Shown one piece after another: positions 16,294-26,613 of a stretch of DNA of 43,586 bases (its first letter is position 1; each line of letters begins with the position of its first letter). The notes beneath the pieces were generated by a model that ran no database searches, was not told where the DNA came from, and worked only from the letters and a program-made list of their open reading frames with translations. The stretch is from an uncultured Planctomycetia bacterium (lineage in GTDB: Bacteria; Planctomycetota; Phycisphaerae; FEN-1346; JAACEH01): the NCBI GenBank assembly GCA_903929765.1, contig CAIYVX010000046.1, positions 1 to 43,586 of the forward strand, read 5' to 3'. Made by a program: the position numbers and the translations under genes.

Positions 16294-16325
16294 CTGTACT
16301 AACCGTTTCTTCCAAAATTAGGACG

Positions 16326-16415
16326 GGTGGCATGGCGGCGGCGTTTGCCACCATGTTTCGCCAACGCACCACTCGGCTATTTCCTTTGCATCCATAACGC
16401 CCCGACCGCTAGAAT
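16326..16415 (+). promoter_or_regulatory. Hairpin and promoter upstream of the thioredoxin-like gene
   Basis: GGTGGCA..TGCCACC (16326-16352) forms a 7-bp stem just past the signalling block and may help end its transcript. TTGCAT (16386-16391), an 18-bp spacer and TAGAAT (16410-16415) look like the promoter of the gene at 16463. Confidence 0.45.
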
Positions 16416-16462
16416 GGCGACCGGTCGCATTTTATTAGCCACGAAATCGAAAGGGACGAACC

Positions 16463-17665
16463 ATGACCGCGAAGCACGGAACTACGACTACCGTTTGGAC
16501 CACGATGCTTATCCTGGCCGCCGTGGTCGTCCTGGTGACGGCTGCGGGCACGAACGCCCAGACTGCCCCGGTGAGTAGCACGGCGGTTGCTCCAGCGACG
16601 GTCATTGCCGTCCCGCCCGCCGCTGCGGCCAAGTCCGATGCTCCCGCCTCGGCGGTTGCCCCTGAGCCCAAGAAAGATGTTAAAGAAAATCCCGCCGACG
16701 CCAAGGATTATTGGATCGACAATCTCGACCAGGGCAAGAAGGTGGCCAAAGAGCAGGGCAAGTCCATCTTCATCGATTTCACCGCCGGCTGGTGCCAGTA
16801 TTGCAAAATGATGGATGCCAACACCTATCCCGACGCTGCTGTGCAGAAGTCGTTGGCGAACTTTGTCCGCGTCCGCCTCGACGCCGACAAAGAAAAGGAT
16901 CTGACCGAGCAGTACAAGGTTGACGGTTTGCCGACGCTGATCGTCGCCGACGCTTCCGGCAAGACGATGGCCCGTGTTGGTTCCTACCTGCAGCCCAAGG
17001 CCATGCTCGAGTTCCTCGGCGACGTGACCGCGTTCGTTGCCGCCAGGGAGAAGTTGACTAAGGACTCAAAGAATCTGGAAGCGGCCTTCATCGCGGCCGA
17101 CAAGTCGATGTCTATGGAACTGACGAACGAAGAGCGGCTGAAGCTGGTCGCCTCGGCCCTCGATCTGGCGCCCCCGACCGACGGGGCCAAGCGGTCGAAG
17201 CTGCTTTTGTCGCGCGGCTATCTGACGGCCATGGGCGAGAACGGAAAAATCGAAGACGCCATCAAGGATTTCGAGGCCGCCGCCACAGCCGATCCCAAGA
17301 ATCAGGCTGGCGTCAATGAGGAGGCCTCCTGGATTCTGCTCCAGGCCCGCTATAAACAGAAGAAGAATACGGAGGAACTGTGGAAGGGCGTCACCGCCTG
17401 GCTGGCCGCCCATCCGCGCGACCAGATGAAGAACGCCGACATCAGAACGCAGGCCCTCGGCCTCCAGTTCCGCCTGGCCGCCGAACGCGAGGACTTCGCC
17501 ACGGCCATCAAGGCCCTGCAAACCCTCAAGGCCGAGAACAAGGATTTGCCAAACCAGGACCAACTCGACGCGGCCATCGACCAGCTCAAGGAACAACTCA
17601 AGGCCCAGGAAGAAGAGGCCAAGGCCGCCAACACGAAGTCCGGCGAGCCGGCACCGAAGCCGTAA
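16463..17665 (+). CDS. Envelope thioredoxin-fold protein
   Basis: 400 residues. A hydrophobic N-terminal segment (about 12-30) is a signal peptide or anchor, followed by an Ala/Pro-rich linker to about 75. The thioredoxin-like domain (about 82-190) has active site WCQYC (Cys111, Cys114) and cis-proline Pro157, resembling the thioredoxin-7/DsbD-gamma group. The C-terminal 200 residues are helical and TPR-like (SKLLLSRGYLTAMGENG, AIKDFEAAATADP). It probably acts as a periplasmic disulfide reductase or chaperone. AAAGGGA precedes the ATG. It is monocistronic and convergent with uvrA. Confidence 0.85.
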   Translation: MTAKHGTTTTVWTTMLILAAVVVLVTAAGTNAQTAPVSSTAVAPATVIAVPPAAAAKSDAPASAVAPEPKKDVKENPADAKDYWIDNLDQGKKVAKEQGKSIFIDFTAGWCQYCKMMDANTYPDAAVQKSLANFVRVRLDADKEKDLTEQYKVDGLPTLIVADASGKTMARVGSYLQPKAMLEFLGDVTAFVAAREKLTKDSKNLEAAFIAADKSMSMELTNEERLKLVASALDLAPPTDGAKRSKLLLSRGYLTAMGENGKIEDAIKDFEAAATADPKNQAGVNEEASWILLQARYKQKKNTEELWKGVTAWLAAHPRDQMKNADIRTQALGLQFRLAAEREDFATAIKALQTLKAENKDLPNQDQLDAAIDQLKEQLKAQEEEAKAANTKSGEPAPKP

Positions 17666-17679
17666 CGCACGGCCTTATG

Positions 17680-17770
17680 TAGGGTGCGTACTTGCACGCA
17701 CCAATCCTAGCCGCGTGGCTGCAAGCAGCCACCCTACATAACTGATGGTGCGTGCAAGCACGCACCCTAC
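17680..17770. repeat. Array of three hairpins between convergent genes
   Basis: Three successive stems: GGTGCGT..ACGCACC (17683-17702), GTGGCTGC-AA-GCAGCCAC (about 17715-17732), and GGTGCGTGC-AA-GCACGCACC (about 17747-17766). The outer two are inverted copies of one unit, also present at 4375-4397. The array occupies the whole gap between the thioredoxin-like gene and uvrA and could end both transcripts. Confidence 0.75.
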
Positions 17771-17772
17771 AA

Positions 17773-20577
<2,805 letters not shown>

Positions 20578-20636
20578 CTGTCGCCTCCCGCCTTCACCTG
20601 GCCCTCTTGACTGTTTATGGCCGAGGTAAACACCAT

Positions 20637-20666
20637 ATTCTAGCATTACCGCGGGATTTCGGCCAA
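20637..20666 (-). promoter_or_regulatory. Promoter for uvrA
   Basis: Minus strand TTGGCC (20666-20661), an 18-bp spacer and TAGAAT (20642-20637). No recognisable LexA box lies next to it. Confidence 0.45.
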
Positions 20667-20747
20667 GAGAATAGCGGCGGGGTGGTATGGTTTAGCGTTT
20701 TGCAGGCCATGACAAATACCTGTCCGTTTCCATAAAGTTAAAGGCCG

Positions 20748-20825
20748 TATAGTCCGATGATGTTTTCAGAGAAGTCTGGGGAAAGTGCCACAGCGGCTCT
20801 AGCGAGCCTGCCGGGGGCAGTTTCC
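20748..20825 (+). promoter_or_regulatory. -10 box and structured leader of the HDOD-GGDEF gene
   Basis: TATAGT (20748-20753) would start transcription near 20760, giving a leader of about 100 nt. Within it GGAAAGTGCC (20780-20789) pairs with GGCAGTTTCC (20816-20825), 9 of 10 positions, enclosing GGCTC-tagc-GAGCC (20795-20808). It does not match GEMM-type c-di-GMP riboswitches as I know them. A clean AAGGAG (20850-20855) follows before the ATG. Confidence 0.4.
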
Positions 20826-20861
20826 GTTTTTCCGGGTTGTCACAGCCTCAAGGAGTCTTGG

Positions 20862-22427
20862 ATGCAGGAAAAGGCTCAAGCCGTCATCGCCCGTTGCCGG
20901 AATCTGCCCACCATTCCCGCCATTGCGCTCGAAGTGCTGCGTATGTCGCGCGAGGAGGAAGTGGACCTCCGCAAAATCGCAGACGTGATTTCCCGCGATG
21001 TCGCTCTCAGCGGCCGCATTCTTAGCGTCGTCAACAGCGCCTTTTACGGTTTGCCGCGCAAGGTCAGCAACGTCAACCAGGCCGTGGTCATGCTCGGCCT
21101 GGCCAGTGTCAAGACGCTGGCCCTGGGCTTCTCGCTGGCCATGAACATCATGGAAAAAGAGGAAAGCGACCGCCTCGACGCCTTCTGGCGGCGCAGCCTC
21201 TATTTCGCCGTCGCCGCCCGCTCGTTCGCCGAACGCAAGTGTCCGATCATTCGCGAGGAAGCCTTCACCGCCGGACTGCTGGCCGACGTCGGCACGCTGG
21301 CCATGTTCGAGGCCTTCGCCGAAAAGTACGCCCCGTTCGTCGTCACCGCCGGGCGCACCCACTCCAATATCCTCGAAGCCGAACGCAAGGCCTTCGACAC
21401 CGACCACCAGGAAGTCGGCCTCTGCATGGTCGAATCCTGGCACCTGCCGGAACTACTGACGATTCCCGTGGCCCATCATCATGAGGCCAACGGCTGCGGC
21501 CAGGTCGAACCGATGGTCGCCGACCTGGGCGGCGTCCTCTACACGGCCAACCTGTGCGCCGAAACCTTCTGCGGCGATCCTGGCAAGGCCTCCATCGAAA
21601 GTTTTGAATCGGCCGCTCAAAAGATCCTGGGCATCGAGCAGGCCACTTGTCGCGCTCTGGTCGAAAATCTCCATACCAACGCCGAGGAAGTCGCCCGGTT
21701 GCTCGATATCAAGATTCCCGAAGCGACCAGTTACACCCAGATCGTCCAGCAGGCCAACGAGGAACTGACCCGCCTGACGCTGGCCAGACAGCAGCAGGTT
21801 CACAAGATCGAAGAGAACCATCGCCAGGCCACTTCGCGCGTCCTGGAACTCGAAGAATCCAACCGCCAGTTGTCCCAGAAAGCCAATACCGACGCCATGA
21901 CCGGCGTCTACAACCGCCGCTTCATGGAAGGGTTCCTCGAACGCGAAATCGCCCGCCACACCCGCTTCCGCCGGCCCTTGAGCGTCCTGTTCATCGACGT
22001 GGACCACTTCAAAAAAATCAACGACCGCTACGGCCACCACGCCGGCGACGAAGTGCTCCAGCGCGTCGCCCAGTTACTCCGCGCCGCCACGCGCGAAGTC
22101 GATTGCCTGTGCCGTTACGGCGGCGAGGAATTCGTCTTGACGCTGCTCGAAACCGAGATGTGGGGCGCCAGCCAGGTGGCCGAAAAAATCCGCCGCCTCA
22201 TCGCCTCCTGGGCCTTCGAGTGCGAGGGCCAGGCCGACGCCATTCACGTCACCGTCAGCATCGGTGTCGCTTCGATGAACCCCAACCGGCCCGTCGACAA
22301 GGGCCTCCTGATCCAGATGGCCGACGAGTCCGCCTATGCCGCTAAGAACGACGGTCGCAATTGCGTCTGTGCGATGCGCCGCCGCGTCAGCCCCCTGGCC
22401 CCCAGCGAAACTGCCGCCGCCACCTGA
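20862..22427 (+). CDS. HDOD-GGDEF diguanylate cyclase
   Basis: 521 residues. The N-terminal HDOD domain (about 5-215: LPTIPAIALEVLRM, NSAFYGLPRKVSNVNQAV, ADVGTLAMFEAF, AHHHEANG) is joined by a coiled coil to a C-terminal GGDEF domain (about 340-505) with DTLTG-like DAMTGVYNRR, FIDVDHFKKIND, and active site RYGGEEF. GGEEF is catalytically competent, so it should make c-di-GMP. The ATG at 20862 has AAGGAG 6 nt upstream; an earlier ATG at 20757 is poorer. It is divergent from uvrA. A PilZ protein at 32327 could be a downstream effector. Confidence 0.9.
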   Translation: MQEKAQAVIARCRNLPTIPAIALEVLRMSREEEVDLRKIADVISRDVALSGRILSVVNSAFYGLPRKVSNVNQAVVMLGLASVKTLALGFSLAMNIMEKEESDRLDAFWRRSLYFAVAARSFAERKCPIIREEAFTAGLLADVGTLAMFEAFAEKYAPFVVTAGRTHSNILEAERKAFDTDHQEVGLCMVESWHLPELLTIPVAHHHEANGCGQVEPMVADLGGVLYTANLCAETFCGDPGKASIESFESAAQKILGIEQATCRALVENLHTNAEEVARLLDIKIPEATSYTQIVQQANEELTRLTLARQQQVHKIEENHRQATSRVLELEESNRQLSQKANTDAMTGVYNRRFMEGFLEREIARHTRFRRPLSVLFIDVDHFKKINDRYGHHAGDEVLQRVAQLLRAATREVDCLCRYGGEEFVLTLLETEMWGASQVAEKIRRLIASWAFECEGQADAIHVTVSIGVASMNPNRPVDKGLLIQMADESAYAAKNDGRNCVCAMRRRVSPLAPSETAAAT

Positions 22428-22433
22428 GCGCTT

Positions 22434-22679
22434 TCAGGCCGACTCCGCCTCCCGCAGCAACTTCTCAATCTCTCCCACGCCCAGAACTTGGCCCGCCGCC
22501 ACCACCTTTCCGTCCACCACCAGCGCCGGCGGTATCATCACGCCCAGGGCCAGGATGTCGTCGATCTTCGTCACCTTTTCGATGGTGCAGTCCAGTCCCA
22601 GCGCCCGCACCGCCTGTTCCACGTTCTCCGCCAGCCGCCGGCACTGGGCGCAGCCCGGACCGAGAATCTGAATCTTCAT
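22434..22679 (-). CDS. Small thioredoxin-like redox protein
   Basis: 81 residues of the MTH895/redox-active disulfide type: MKIQILGPGCAQCRR (CxxC at Cys10/Cys13), then VMIPPALVVDGKVV with the cis-proline and G(V)GEIEKLL. The start at 22679 matches the family's usual beginning. It lies 4 bp after the permease gene on the same strand; permease plus small thioredoxin is a recurrent pair. It is convergent with the GGDEF gene, 6 bp between stops. Confidence 0.85.
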   Translation of the reverse strand: MKIQILGPGCAQCRRLAENVEQAVRALGLDCTIEKVTKIDDILALGVMIPPALVVDGKVVAAGQVLGVGEIEKLLREAESA

Positions 22680-22683
22680 CTTC

Positions 22684-24054
22684 TTATCCCCACCAAGTTC
22701 CGTAAATCGTTCCCGCCGCCGCCGATAGCACGACAACCAGCAACACATAGACCAGCGTTTTGCGCGTGCCCATGATGCTCCGCACCACCAGAACCGTCGG
22801 CAGGCTCACCGCCGGCCCGGCCAGGAGCAGCGTCAGGGCCGGCCCGCGACCCATGCCCGCCGTCTCTAATCCTTGCACAATCGGCACTTCCGTCAGCGTG
22901 GCGAAGTAAGTCACCGTGCCCAGCACCGCCGCGAAAAGATTGGTCCAGAGAGGCCAGACGGCCCGCACGGCCGCTTCCCACGTTCCACCAGTCAGGCCCG
23001 CGCCGGCCAGAAACGCCTCCGGACTGGCCCCCAGCAACATCTCGACGAACCGCCGGGGAATCAGCCCTTCGTTGCCCACCCGGCCGAACAGGCAGCCCGC
23101 CACAAACACGCCGACCGCCAGGAGCGGCAGCATCTGCTTCGTGAAATCCCAAGTCGCCGCAAACCATTCCCCCGCCTCGCCGCGATCCGGCGCGATCAGC
23201 GCCGAAAGTCCGACGATGGCCGCCGCTCCGGCGAACACCGGCTCCCGCGGAAACAAAATCGCCAGCGCCGCCGTCGGCACCGCCGCCAGGACCACCTTCC
23301 ACCACGACAGTCCGAGCCACCGCACCATGGCCACGGCGAAAATCGCCGCCAGCGCGCCGCTGGCGATCCATCGCGGCGCCACCAGCGCCGCCGTCCAACT
23401 CTGCGCCGGGTCCGGTTCGCAACAATTGGCCGAAACCAGTACGCCCACGAGCGGCACGAACAGCACCGCCGTCTGCCACGGTTTTCTTTTTGGCTCCGTC
23501 GCAACTGGCGCCGGCGCCGCGGCCATGCGATCCGCCTCCTCGCGGCGAAACATCAGTTGCATGGCCACGCCGATCACCAGGCTCAGCCCGACGGCCGCAA
23601 TCGCCCGCGCCGCCGCCAACTGAAACCCCAGCACGCGCGCCGTCAGCACCAGGGCCAGGATGCTGATCGCCGGTCCGACGTAGAGAAACGTCGTCGCCGG
23701 CCCCAACCCCGCCCCCAGCCGATAAATCCCGGCAAAGAGCGGCAACACCTTGCACGAGCAGACCGACAGTACCGTCCCCGAGACCGCGGCCACGGTGTAG
23801 GCCGCCAGCTTGTTGGCCCCCGCCCCCAGGTACTTCATGATCCACGCCGGCCCGATGAAAGTCGTGATCGCCCCGGCCACAAACAGCGCCGGCAGCAGAC
23901 GCAGAATCACCTGCTCCTGCGCGTACCACTGCACCAGCCCCAGTCCTTCCGTCACGGCGTGGCCCGACGGCTCAGGGCCGACCGGCAGGCAGAGACAGAC
24001 CAGGAACAGGCCGACCGCCAGAACTATTTTCCACCACTCACGTTTCCAGTTCAT
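22684..24054 (-). CDS. DUF318/ArsP-type permease
   Basis: 456-residue polytopic membrane protein with about ten hydrophobic helices. PF03773-like features: VCSCKVLPLFAGIYRLGAGL (paired Cys near 98-100), FLYVGPAISILAL, a long hydrophilic middle loop, and a second half with VTYFATLTEVPIV and GPALTLLLAGPAVSLPT. Members of this family include organoarsenical exporters (ArsP), but many have unknown substrates. The linked CxxC protein suggests a thiol-reactive or metalloid substrate. The inverted repeat at 24066-24140 lies right upstream of the start. Confidence 0.82.
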   Translation of the reverse strand: MNWKREWWKIVLAVGLFLVCLCLPVGPEPSGHAVTEGLGLVQWYAQEQVILRLLPALFVAGAITTFIGPAWIMKYLGAGANKLAAYTVAAVSGTVLSVCSCKVLPLFAGIYRLGAGLGPATTFLYVGPAISILALVLTARVLGFQLAAARAIAAVGLSLVIGVAMQLMFRREEADRMAAAPAPVATEPKRKPWQTAVLFVPLVGVLVSANCCEPDPAQSWTAALVAPRWIASGALAAIFAVAMVRWLGLSWWKVVLAAVPTAALAILFPREPVFAGAAAIVGLSALIAPDRGEAGEWFAATWDFTKQMLPLLAVGVFVAGCLFGRVGNEGLIPRRFVEMLLGASPEAFLAGAGLTGGTWEAAVRAVWPLWTNLFAAVLGTVTYFATLTEVPIVQGLETAGMGRGPALTLLLAGPAVSLPTVLVVRSIMGTRKTLVYVLLVVVLSAAAGTIYGTWWG

Positions 24055-24065
24055 TCAGTACACCT

Positions 24066-24140
24066 GTGCCACGGTCGGCTTGGCCGACCGTGCGAGTGTT
24101 CACCGATATTAACACGGTCGAGCAAAGCCGACCGTGGCAC
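24066..24140. repeat. Perfect 16-bp inverted repeat with inner stem
   Basis: GTGCCACGGTCGGCTT (24066-24081) and AAGCCGACCGTGGCAC (24125-24140) are exact inverses; GGCCGACCGTG and CACGGTCGAGC give further inner pairing. It resembles the GTG(T)GGCAC-type hairpins at 12054 and 34504. It is placed just upstream of the permease start. Confidence 0.7.
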
Positions 24141-24147
24141 AACCATG

Positions 24148-24196
24148 AAAAAAGCAATGGGCCGCACAGACGCCTTCACGGCGTCCCAGCGGCCCA
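24148..24196 (-). terminator. Rho-independent terminator of the exported-protein gene
   Basis: On the minus strand GGGCCGC (24195-24189), an inner GACGCC..GGCGTC stem and GCGGCCC (24165-24159) are followed by ATTGCTTTTTT (24158-24148). This is the clearest intrinsic terminator in the window. Confidence 0.75.
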
Positions 24197-24234
24197 TCAC
24201 ACTACACCCGCACTCGCGGTGAATCAAGAATCAG

Positions 24235-24681
24235 CTATTGCGCCGGGGGCGCCGCGGGCGTCACAGGAACGACCGGTACTGCTTCGGGCGTCGGAGTCGA
24301 GGGCGTTACTGGAGCCGCAGGAGCCTGATGGTGCTTATGACCAACCTTGGCTACCTTGGTCGTGCCCGAAATCCGCATAGCCGTGCCGTTGACCACCCGG
24401 GCACGAATCCGCTCACCGATCGTCAGGTTGGCCAGGGCGACCTTCTGCCGGTCCACGCGAACCTTCGTGTTCGCATCGGCCGTGATCGTCGTGCTGCCCT
24501 TGCGGTTATGGATCACGATGGTTGTGACCCCGCCGTTCGTCGTTATGCTTGTGATCTTCCCGTGAACACCTGACCCGTCGAGGCCCGCCTTGTTGTGCTG
24601 CCCGCTTGCCACTGCCATCCCCGCGCCGGCCAGAATCACCACTGCCGCCGCCACTGCCCCGATCACCATAAACCGCTTCAT
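24235..24681 (-). CDS. Small exported protein, DUF5666-like
   Basis: 148 residues. A signal peptide (MKRFMVIG, hydrophobic run, AVASG near 27) is followed by a beta-rich domain of about 65 residues (GKITSITTNGG, TTITADANTKV, LTIGERIRARV) resembling DUF5666 / OB-like extracellular domains, then a His-containing and Pro/Ala/Thr-rich tail. Function unknown. The ATG at 24681 is chosen for AAAGGAG upstream. A weak promoter (TTGACT 24744-24739, spacer 15, TATTAT 24723-24718) precedes it, and a strong terminator follows at 24148. Confidence 0.75.
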   Translation of the reverse strand: MKRFMVIGAVAAAVVILAGAGMAVASGQHNKAGLDGSGVHGKITSITTNGGVTTIVIHNRKGSTTITADANTKVRVDRQKVALANLTIGERIRARVVNGTAMRISGTTKVAKVGHKHHQAPAAPVTPSTPTPEAVPVVPVTPAAPPAQ

Positions 24682-24849
24682 AGACAACGCTCCTTTCCTG
24701 GGTTCCAAGTTTCCGACATAATACCACTTGCACGGTAAAGTCAAACGAAAATGGGCCGCAATTATTGCACCATACCGGGCGTGCTATTCCCACTCAATTT
24801 CGTGGTCTCCCGTCATTTGCCGACATGAGACATAGGCCGCACCATGGCC

Positions 24850-24878
24850 TTGTCTGTTATGGTCGGACTCGTTAGAGT
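24850..24878 (+). promoter_or_regulatory. Promoter for the methyltransferase-UbiA pair
   Basis: TTGTCT (24850-24855), a 17-bp spacer and TAGAGT (24873-24878). The leader is about 32 nt long. Confidence 0.4.
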
Positions 24879-24916
24879 AACTCTGTGGAGTTTCCATCGG
24901 ACTTTGAGAGTTTGTC

Positions 24917-25783
24917 ATGAGCAACCGTCATTGGCTCGCCTTTGTCTATCGCCTGGTTCGTCTGGCCGGCCGGCCGTCGGAGGCCACGTCCGAGTTGATT
25001 CGTTCGAGTTACGACCGCATCGCCGGCGGCTACGACGCGGCTTGGACCGATCACATGCGCGGCCTGTCGTTGGAACTGCTGGACCGTCTGACGCCCCCCT
25101 TCGGAGCCCGCTGCCTTGATCTGACCTGTGGCACCGGCTTCGTCGCTGCCGAACTGGCCCGCCGGTGCGGCACGCGGCCGGTCGGCGTCGATGCCTCGGC
25201 CGGCATGCTCGACGTGGCCCGGCGGGAGCATGGGGCGACCTGCGATTTCGTCGTCGCCGATGCTCTCGAATATCTGCGTGCTCAGCCCGCCGGTTGTGCC
25301 GACATCGTCACCTGCGGCTGGGGCCTGGGCTACATCCGCCCCTGGAAAGTGCTCGGCCAGATCGTCCGCGTCCTCCGTCCGGGCGGTCAAGTCGCCATCA
25401 TCGACAACTCACTCTTTTCGCTCTGGCGCGTCATCTGGTGCGCCACCAAAACTTTCGCTGAGCGTCCGGAAGCGCTGGACCACGTGATGAAGGTTCGCTT
25501 CCTGCCGGGCAGCCGCACCCTGGCCTGGATGATGGCGGCGCGGGGCCTGCGCCCGACGTACACCGCCGACGGGAGCAAGAGCTACGTCGTGGCGACCGGG
25601 GACGAAGCCATCGCCCGATTGACGGCCACCGGCGCGGCCGCCGGCTTCGAGTTTGCCGCCCGGCCGGAGATGAAGGACGAGATTTTTTCGCGTTTTGCCC
25701 GGAACCTCGAACGCGACTGCTCCGGTCCGGCGGGCCTTGAAATTACGCATCGCTATCTGGCGGCCATTGGGCAGAAACGATGA
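24917..25783 (+). CDS. Class I SAM-dependent methyltransferase
   Basis: 288 residues. It has a UbiE-like Rossmann methyltransferase core: motif I LDLTCGTGFVA near 62-72, an acidic residue after strand 2 (VGVDASAGML), and VVADALEYL, with the strand-4 region ADIVTCGWGLGYI. The N-terminus (SSYDRIAGGYDAAW) is typical of the UbiE/COQ5 style. It overlaps the next gene (UbiA family) by 4 nt, so methylation probably accompanies prenyl-acceptor synthesis, perhaps of a quinone or lipid. The substrate is not determinable. Confidence 0.85.
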   Translation: MSNRHWLAFVYRLVRLAGRPSEATSELIRSSYDRIAGGYDAAWTDHMRGLSLELLDRLTPPFGARCLDLTCGTGFVAAELARRCGTRPVGVDASAGMLDVARREHGATCDFVVADALEYLRAQPAGCADIVTCGWGLGYIRPWKVLGQIVRVLRPGGQVAIIDNSLFSLWRVIWCATKTFAERPEALDHVMKVRFLPGSRTLAWMMAARGLRPTYTADGSKSYVVATGDEAIARLTATGAAAGFEFAARPEMKDEIFSRFARNLERDCSGPAGLEITHRYLAAIGQKR

Positions 25784-26613
25784 TCGATCTGCTGCGACTA
25801 TGCCGGCTTTATTATGCCGTGCCGATGGCTCTGGCTTACACCCTGACGGTCTATTATGCCCGCGGCGGCCAGGTCGATGGCTTTTGGCCGCAGATTGAGC
25901 TATCGACGGCGGCGCTGGCCCTGGTCATTGCCGCCGCCTATGTGCTGAACGACGTGTGGGATTGCGCGGTCGACCGCCGCGCCGCACTCGACCGTCCGAT
26001 AGCCGCGGGCCGCACGAGCCGGCGCGCCGGGGCGATCTGGGGCAGCGGCCTGTTGTTGGCGGGCCTGGCCCTTGGCGTTTTGTGTCGCTGGCAATTTCTG
26101 GCGGCGCTGGCCACCGTGGCCGTAGCCCTGGTGCTCTATGATCTCCTGTCCAAGCGGCTCGGTGTGGGCAAGCAACTCCTGGTGGCGGCGCTCCAGACGA
26201 GCATCTATCCTTTGGCTCTGGCCGAAGCCGGCGGCGCGGTCGGCCGGCGGGCGGGTTCGCTGGCGATCTTTCCGATCTGGTTGTTCCTGACGTCATTCGG
26301 TTATGAAGTGCTCAAGGATCTTCGCGACCGGACCACCGACCCGCCGTTGGCCGGTGGCACGACCGCCATTCAGCGCCGCCCCGACCGGTGGCGAATGATT
26401 GCCGCCGCGGCGATCCTGGGCGCCGTGCCGCTGCTGGTCGGACCATATCTCACGGGCTGTGGCTGGGTTTACCTGGCCATTGCGGCGACTGGTGCCGGCT
26501 TGGCCCTGGCCTCGGTTTTCCTGCCCGTTCGCTGGGCGATCCGTTGCGTCTACGCCGAATGCTTCATGGTCGGCTTGGCCGCCACGGTCGATGTCATTGT
26601 TTTTGGCTTTTAG
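25780..26613 (+). CDS. UbiA-family prenyltransferase
   Basis: 277-residue membrane protein with about eight helices. First Asp motif NDVWDCAVD (near 51-59), followed by DRPIAAGRTSRR; second motif DLRDRTTD. This is the UbiA superfamily that transfers polyprenyl groups to aromatic or glycerol acceptors. It is translationally coupled to the upstream methyltransferase (ATGA). Its 3' end overlaps the convergent radical SAM gene by 20 bp. It could serve quinone, heme O/A-like or archaeal-type lipid chemistry; the sequence does not decide. Confidence 0.87.
   Translation: MIDLLRLCRLYYAVPMALAYTLTVYYARGGQVDGFWPQIELSTAALALVIAAAYVLNDVWDCAVDRRAALDRPIAAGRTSRRAGAIWGSGLLLAGLALGVLCRWQFLAALATVAVALVLYDLLSKRLGVGKQLLVAALQTSIYPLALAEAGGAVGRRAGSLAIFPIWLFLTSFGYEVLKDLRDRTTDPPLAGGTTAIQRRPDRWRMIAAAAILGAVPLLVGPYLTGCGWVYLAIAATGAGLALASVFLPVRWAIRCVYAECFMVGLAATVDVIVFGF

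Noticed and set aside
20780-20793. GGAAAGTGCCACAG resembles a conserved piece of RNase P RNA
   Set aside because: None of the other RNase P RNA segments are present around it; the match is short and the pairing differs.
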